Source: Nicotiana tabacum
Lineage: Eukaryota > Streptophyta > Magnoliopsida > Solanales > Solanaceae
Direction: 5' to 3'
Assembly (NCBI RefSeq): GCF_000715075.1
Contig: NC_134087.1
Location: 130,005,518 to 130,069,517, forward strand
DNA length: 64,000 bases
This document shows, in pieces, positions 58,405 to 64,000 of the stretch. Below the pieces are notes generated by a model that was not told where the DNA came from, did not search any database, and saw only the letters and a program-made list of their open reading frames with translations. How positions within the stretch are numbered: the first letter of the stretch is position 1; every line of letters begins with the position of its first letter. Both the position numbers and the translations under genes were made by a program.

Positions 58405-58610
58405 CATTCGGCTATGTCTTGATAAAACTGCGTCACCCGACTTCTTTATGAAATTTGACATATATTTTTGCTATTTTTTGTAAAAGGGGAAGTTGGACAT
58501 CACCCGACTTATTTATGAATAAAAACTTGACATGTTGTTTTTTTTTTATTATTTATTATTTGTTTTTGGGTTTTTAGCAAAAAAAAAAGGGGTTGGACCC
58601 GATGAGGGTT

Positions 58611-58653
58611 GCCTACGTATCTCACATCCGGTGAGAATCAAACCCGCGTAGTT
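58611..58653 (-). other. Two-stem RNA-like motif, copy 6 (leader of inner element)
   Basis: In sense: outer stem CTACG/CGTAG, TTGATT, inner stem CTCAC/GTGAG with CGGAT loop, AT, then GGCAACCC. It is near-identical to the copy at 2873-2915. Confidence 0.6.
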
Positions 58654-59464
58654 CGGGCAAATAAGAATAAGTAGGCAAATAATAATAAGCAGATGAACTA
58701 ACCTTTTTTTTGAATTTTCGTTTAAAAGAACTACTTTAAAAGAAGCGAGGAAATAATATTTTTTGATTGATTTTCTTTTTAAAAGAAAGACTAATATATT
58801 TTTTTTGAATTTTCATTTTTTTTTATTCTAAAGAAAAGAAGAAAATATTTTCAGAATTTTACCTTTAATATAAGAAATGCTTCTAAAATGTTTTTTTTTT
58901 TGAGTTTTGAATTTTCTAAAGAAGAATCAAAATATTTTCGGATTTTTTTTATCTATTTTATCCTTTTGAATTTTGAACTTTCTTTTGAATTTTTTTTTGG
59001 ATTATATATATACTTATTTTTGGAACAAATAATAAAATCACATTCAACGTCGGACTCTTTTTATTTTTATTTCTGGTATTTTCATAGACAAACAAAATAA
59101 AATAAATAAAACATTTTAAAAAAAACAAACTCTTTTTCATTTTCATTTAATGGCAAAACAAACTATTTTCTTTAATATTTAAAAAAAAAACCAGACAGAA
59201 CAATGATGATTTTTTTTTATTTTTCCTTTGCTTTTAATATAACAAACTAACAAAACATTTTTTCATTTTCAAAATTTCGGCAGAGTTTCAACTCTACTCG
59301 GACTTCTATGCTGTTATTTTCTCCCTTTTTTTCACGATTTTCTTATATGTGGAAAATGATGACAACATACAAAATCTTTTTGAATTTTCATGCTTTGTTT
59401 TTATTTGTATTTTTATTTTTTATATTTATTATTTCTTTCAAAAATGTGGCATGGGAGGCATAAC

Positions 59465-59655
59465 GATTTCCAAGACTTCTTGGATTCCGCAAATGCTCCC
59501 CATGCGCTTTTCCCAACATATGAAGCGTGGGGGACATATGGGAATTCCAAGACTTCTTGGATTCCACAAATGTTCCCCATGTGCTTTCCCAAAAAGCAAG
59601 CGTGGGGGACATAGGGAATTCCAAGAATTCTTGGATTCCACAAATGTTCCCCATG
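59465..59655. repeat. Tandem repeat of about 70 bp (three units) in the inner leader
   Basis: Units contain TTCCAAGACTTCTTGGATTC (or the palindromic CCAAGAATTCTTGG), ACAAATGTTCCCCATG and GCGTGGGGGACATA. The left element lacks them at the corresponding place. Several overlapping ORFs on both strands result from the periodicity. Confidence 0.9.
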
Positions 59656-60241
59656 CTTTGATTAAAATAAACCATGCTGGAAATGACCAAATGACTCATT
59701 CGCCCTTGACTAAATACAACATGTTGCACATAGGATGCCGAAAGATGGTCTATTATTTTCAGGTTGCTTGTCCTAGACGGACCCAACCCCTGTGTTGAGT
59801 CTCCTAAGTCAAATGCACATGATGCAAATAAACGTTCCTACTAGGGATCCGGCATGTGGCTTTGTTATACTAGGTTCAAAAACCTGGGTATTTGTTCTAG
59901 ACTGTGTACCCGAGCGAACAACTCAAGTCGAGGAGGGGGCTACGTACCGGGGACCCGCGGGATCGTCCAGCTTTGTAACTTGTCCGGCCTCTTTCTTATT
60001 TTCAGGTATTGACACTAACAGAATAGGGAGTCTCGACCAGCGAGCTTCTCCCCGGAGGTAAGAAGAGAAGGGTTTCGGCACATTTTATATGTACAGTTCA
60101 AATAATATCAAAGCGGTAAAAGCAGCATTTAGCACATTAGGCTCAAAACATGTAATAAAATCAGATAATAAATAAAGCCAAATAATAACAATTATTCTAA
60201 GCTCGAATTCTTAACCCTGAACCAGTGGTTCTGGGTCTACA

Positions 60242-60259
60242 TCCCCAGCAGAGTCGCCA
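60242..60259 (-). promoter_or_regulatory. Primer-binding site of the inner element, tRNA-Arg type
   Basis: TGGCGACTCTGCTGGGGA on the minus strand, four bases after the 5' LTR terminus. It is identical to the site at 3892-3909. Confidence 0.85.
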
Positions 60260-60263
60260 GAGC

Positions 60264-63151
60264 TGTCACACCTCCTTTTTCCGCGCCCGCGAGGGTACGA
60301 GGGAGTTTTTTCCAATTAAAGGACAATCGAAACGGGATTTATTTATTTATTTCAGAGTCGCCACTTGGGAGATTTAGGGTGTCCCAAGTCACCAATTTTA
60401 ATCCCGAATCGAGGAAAATAATGACTCTATATTATAGTCTGCGTACCAGAAATCCGGATAAGGAATTCTGTTAACCCGGGAGAAGGTGTTAGGCATTCCC
60501 GAGTTCCGTGGTTCTAGCACGGTCGCTCAATTGTTATATTCGGCTTATTTATCTGATTTTATACAAGTGTGAACTTATGTGCAAACTTTAAACTTTTAAC
60601 CGCTTTTATCATTTAACTGTTTTTATCAAGAATTTGCAACGTTGTGAAAATGTATCTCGAACCACGTTACAATCAATGTACCCGTGGTCGTCGACATACT
60701 TTGACTCCGTTGAGATTTGGATTTGGGTCACATCAATGCGCACCCGAGTTTAAGGAAATTGAATTATTAAAGGCGTGCCTAACGCAACTAGCGTATTGTC
60801 ATTTTGGGGAAGGCCGTAAAATTCGCTAACCGGCCTGTCCCGAATTCTAAGTGTTTTAATATATATACATTTAGAGGGCCCCGCAACTTTGTATTTTTTA
60901 TTTGTCGAGGCTCATCTCATTTTATTTTTTATTAGAATTTGCAACGTCATGGGAATGCATCTCAGACCACGTCACAGTCAATGTACCCGTGATTAGAGAC
61001 ACATTTCGATTCCGTTGAGATTTGGATTTGGGTCACATAAATGTGCACCCGAGTTTAGGGAGATAACATTATTAAAGGCGCGCCTAAAGCAACTAGCGCA
61101 TTATTATTTTGGGCTAGGGCCGTGAAATTTGTTAAACGGCCCGTCCCGGAATCTAAGTATTTAATGCATATATTTTGTGAGGGCCCCGCAATCTGTCCCT
61201 TTATTTGGCGAGGCTCGTCTCATTTTATTTTTTTATTATTATTATTATTATTTTTTTATTATTTTTTTTTTATATTTTTTAAAGGGATGCCATTTTTTAC
61301 GCCTTTAACCATACTAAACCTTACAGCCTCTTTACAAATACAATCTCATAACTTGTCAAGATTTAATAAAAGAAGTTAAGCGAATGAGTGTTTCAGGCGT
61401 AGTAACAACAGGTACTAATACTAATTTTGTCCAAATAAACTAAGACAATGAAGGGCCGAGCGAATCGACGTCAAACTGTGTCTTAGGACTACTAATACAA
61501 CTAAATCAAATGACATCAAGTAAACAATAATAACATAACGCAAAATGAGCAAAAATGCGTACGATGAAAACATAAGCAGAAAATTATCATACCAATTTCT
61601 ATATTGCATTTTTTGAACATTCTGTAACATTTCCTCGTCTAATGCTTGAAGTTTACTAACCTGGACAGACAGAGACAGATAGAGCCATGGACCAAACCTC
61701 AACATCGACTTCAACGAATAACCGCGACCGGGAAACCATAGAAAAGGTTATCAAAGCTCGGACGGAATAGCTCGCGCCAGAAACTCGAACACGAACGGAC
61801 TAACAATGAGTCATGGCTACAACTGACTTTTCCAGGCGGTCATTTGGGCGTGGGGGAGCTGAACGGAACAGCAGCGAGGGTCGGATTCAATGGAGGATCG
61901 TCGGACTAGTTTTTTTTTTTGGTTACGACGGAGGAGAAGAAATGGCCGTGGGCTGGTGGTTTGGATGTAGCGTCGACGGGCAGTGATGAACCCGAACCAC
62001 AGCAGCAGTGGCTGCTGCTCGAACAGCGCAACAATGGTGACAGCAGTAGGGTCGACGAGCAGTAGAGCTTGTTGGCTGAGGAGGAGAGGTTGTTTGACGA
62101 TGAGGGAGTGAAGCTGGGGGCAATGACGACGAAGGCGAAGCAGCAGTACTCGCCGGATTTAATGGAGGATGGAAGCGATGGTCGTTCGGACGTGAAGGAG
62201 TGGCGTCGCGACTGGTTTTTGGGTTGCGACGGGTGTGATGGAGCTGGGCGTCGTTGGTGGTGGTGTTGAACTGGTTTTTTGGACGTGAGGGCGACTGGTT
62301 TGGTCGTTTTCTGGACCGGGGATGCGACGCGGGGAAGTAGGGTTCTTGTTAGGTTTTTCGTTGGGGGGGGGGGGGTCGGGATCCGATCAGTAGGGTTTGC
62401 TCTTTCTTTTTCTTTTGAAGAAGAAAGAGGAACAGTGGTCCCCGTCCAAATTTTTCCCAAGTCCTTTAAAAATGTGTTTTCCGTGTTTTTGTAATACAAT
62501 GCCCATCAAAATGAGCCCCACGCGTGGTGGGGTTCGAGGCATATGTCCCCCACGCGTGGCGGGGTTTCCCACGTGTCCTGGACACGATTTATTATGGGCT
62601 AGGTCCGAAAATTAGGCCTAAAACCGGGTAGTTTGAACCCGAATATTATTCTTTTGCCCGGACCCGAGATATAGGAAAACGTTGCTTAACTAGTCCTATG
62701 TAAACAAAATAACTACCAAAAATAAGACTAGTATTTAAGCAGAACTATATCTTTTTAAATATTTTTCAAGATTTAAAATAGCTACAAAATATTAATAAAA
62801 CTATTTTTGTAATTTTCGTTTTTTTTAAATATTAAGAAAAAATATGAAGCAATATTTTTTTTGTATTTTTCAAAGTTAAAATGACTATAAAACCTTAATA
62901 GAACTATATTTTATTTTTATTTTTTTGTATTTTTTCGGAATTATATAAAGTACAAAAATAAAGTGCAATTTTTGTATTTTTCAAGTTTATGAGAGATACA
63001 TAAACTAAAATTTATATATATATTTTTGAAATTTTTCTTTTTGCAACGAAATAAAGTAAAATAGTTAAAATAGCTATACTAGACCCAATTTCACATATTC
63101 ACGCTAAAAATGTGAAAATTCTCGGGGAGGGTCAAAAATCACGTGCTTACA
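60264..63151 (-). repeat. 5' LTR of the inner Ogre-like element (2,888 bp)
   Basis: Same length and layout as the LTR at 46798-49685, including the 305-bp duplication, poly-G run and CACGCGTGG repeats. Small differences noticed include GTGGTCG for GTGATCG, GCCTGTCCC for GCCTATCCC and a shorter poly-G run. The PBS at its left end identifies it as the 5' LTR. Confidence 0.9.
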
Positions 63152-64000
63152 ATTATTATTATTTTTTTTATCGAGAATTGCAACCTCGTGAAAATATATC
63201 TCGAACCACGTCACAGTCAATGTACCCGTGTTCGTCGACACACTTCGACTCCGTTGAGATTTAGATTTGGGTCACATAAATGTGCACCCGAGTATAGGAA
63301 AATAACATTATTAAATACGCGCCTAAAGACTAACGCGTTGTTATTATTTTGGGTAGGGCCGTAGAATTTTCTAAACGGCCCGTCCCGGAATCTAAGTATT
63401 TTAAAACAAATAATTATTGAGGGCCCCGCAATTTTGTATTTATTTTGGCGAAGCACGCCTCATTTATTTTAAGGATATCCTAAAGTGACTACATTTATAT
63501 TAAATTCGTCTCTAAAATAAAATAGAAAAAATCTTAATTAATTACATGCTTTTTAAAAAAAGCGTAACATATTAAATGCTAGATTAAGACAAATGTTAAC
63601 GGAAAGGAATATTACTAAAATTGAAATTATAAATAAAATACGGAATCGACAAATAATATATTCAAAAGAAACTAATTATCCTATAACTAGATTAAACTCG
63701 CATTGTTAGATGACTTGAACCGTTGGAATTAATTATTTACAACTATTTGAAACTAGAATCAATCTTAATTACTAATGCATATTCGAAAATTTATTAAATT
63801 TAAACATTAACTCATCTTGTTTGAACTCAAATCATGCCATAATGCCTAATTCGCGAAATTAATTTAAATTCATGCTTTAACTAAATTTAGCTACATGTTC
63901 ACGATTAACCTAATGTTGACAATATTAAAACCTTCATAGCTAGTGAACTTAATCAGTTTTGCCAAACCGATTCACTAAAGACCAACTTATGTTATTTTCC
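63152..64000 (-). repeat. Outer Ogre-like LTR, right segment (continues off window)
   Basis: It resumes the LTR interrupted at 46797: after the target duplication it reads GAATTGCAACCTCGTG and then the CTCGAACCACGTC and GAGGGCCCCGCAA blocks once. AAGGATATCCTAAA follows, as in the left LTR near 4610. It therefore belongs to the left element's LTR type, not the inner one's. Whether a body follows to the right cannot be seen. Confidence 0.8.

Larger units (their letters stand above)
57583..60241 (-). other. Untranslated leader of the inner element
   Basis: It matches the leader of the left element in blocks (58060-58650 with 2610-2930; about 59765-60240 with 3420-3890). It contains a duplicated segment of about 200 bp (58070-58260 and 58270-58450). 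There are long T-rich tracts (58790-59270) and a 70-bp tandem repeat (59465-59655). A 174-codon plus-strand frame at 57792 runs antisense through the duplicated leader and is not called. Confidence 0.6.
46798..63151 (-). mobile_element. Complete Ogre-like non-autonomous element (16,354 bp) nested in a sibling LTR
   Basis: 5' LTR 63151-60264, PBS 60259-60242, internal region, PPT (AAAGAGGGGCAGC on the minus strand, 49686-49698) and 3' LTR 49685-46798. The duplication ATTAT flanks it (46793-46797 and 63152-63156). Both LTRs are 2,888 bp and differ at only a scatter of sites I could spot by eye, so insertion is recent. The 10.5-kb interior has no gag, protease, RT, RNase H, integrase or ORF1. 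It holds a conserved leader, tandem arrays and four copies of the two-stem motif. It is best seen as a non-autonomous element relying on Ogre proteins in trans. Confidence 0.9.

Noticed and set aside
61906..62499. 197-codon minus-strand ORF, Ser/Pro-rich
   Set aside because: It lies wholly within an LTR. The copy in the other LTR is broken into shorter frames, and the composition follows GC-rich simple sequence.

Overview
This is plant nuclear DNA, most likely from a Solanaceae genome and possibly Nicotiana (inference from repeat families and gene style). I see no bacterial, organellar or CRISPR features. Most of the window is nested LTR retrotransposons, with a small island of host genes in the middle.

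Layout. (1) 1-7861: the 5' part of a minus-strand Ogre/Tat-like Ty3-gypsy element, with a 3.9-kb 5' LTR, a tRNA-Arg-type primer-binding site, a long leader and an extra ORF1 (DUF7745-type); its gag-pol lies off the left edge. (2) 7862-12850: a gypsy LTR fragment, a GT/GA microsatellite, a Stowaway MITE and a two-exon DUF674 gene (copy 1). (3) 12855-23872: a decayed plus-strand Copia element interrupted by two solo LTRs, one chromovirus-like (TSD AGAAG) and one Ogre-like (TSD AGTTG/AGCTG). (4) 25077-32787: a decayed minus-strand Copia element whose 5' LTR holds two further insertions; one carries exon 1 of a NADP-isocitrate dehydrogenase gene. (5) 32788-39594: the host island, with a frameshifted second DUF674 copy, a seven-exon purple acid phosphatase gene with all five metal-binding motifs, and a one-exon double-Agenet protein. 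(6) 39865-44726: AT-rich repeats, a CACTA terminus and a 3.25-kb non-autonomous gypsy element (TSD ATGGG) that has captured part of an exocyst SEC15-like gene. (7) 46438-64000: an Ogre-like LTR split by a complete 16.35-kb Ogre-like element (46798-63151, TSD ATTAT) whose 2,888-bp LTRs are almost identical. That inner element keeps the PBS, PPT and leader but has no recognisable gag-pol.

The most interesting material is non-coding and lies in the Ogre-like elements. Six dispersed copies of a roughly 45-nt element fold into two stems whose sequences change in a compensatory way. A leader segment present three times folds as two adjacent GNRA-tetraloop hairpins, as packaging signals often do. 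The inner element also carries about 55 tandem units, each a perfect palindrome of two telo-boxes. Together these suggest a non-autonomous element kept mobile by its RNA and DNA signals, using proteins supplied by relatives such as the one at the left edge. That interpretation is inference; the repeats and pairings are directly visible.

The host genes are few. The phosphatase and Agenet genes look intact, and the two DUF674 copies are a dispersed duplication in which at least one copy is dead.
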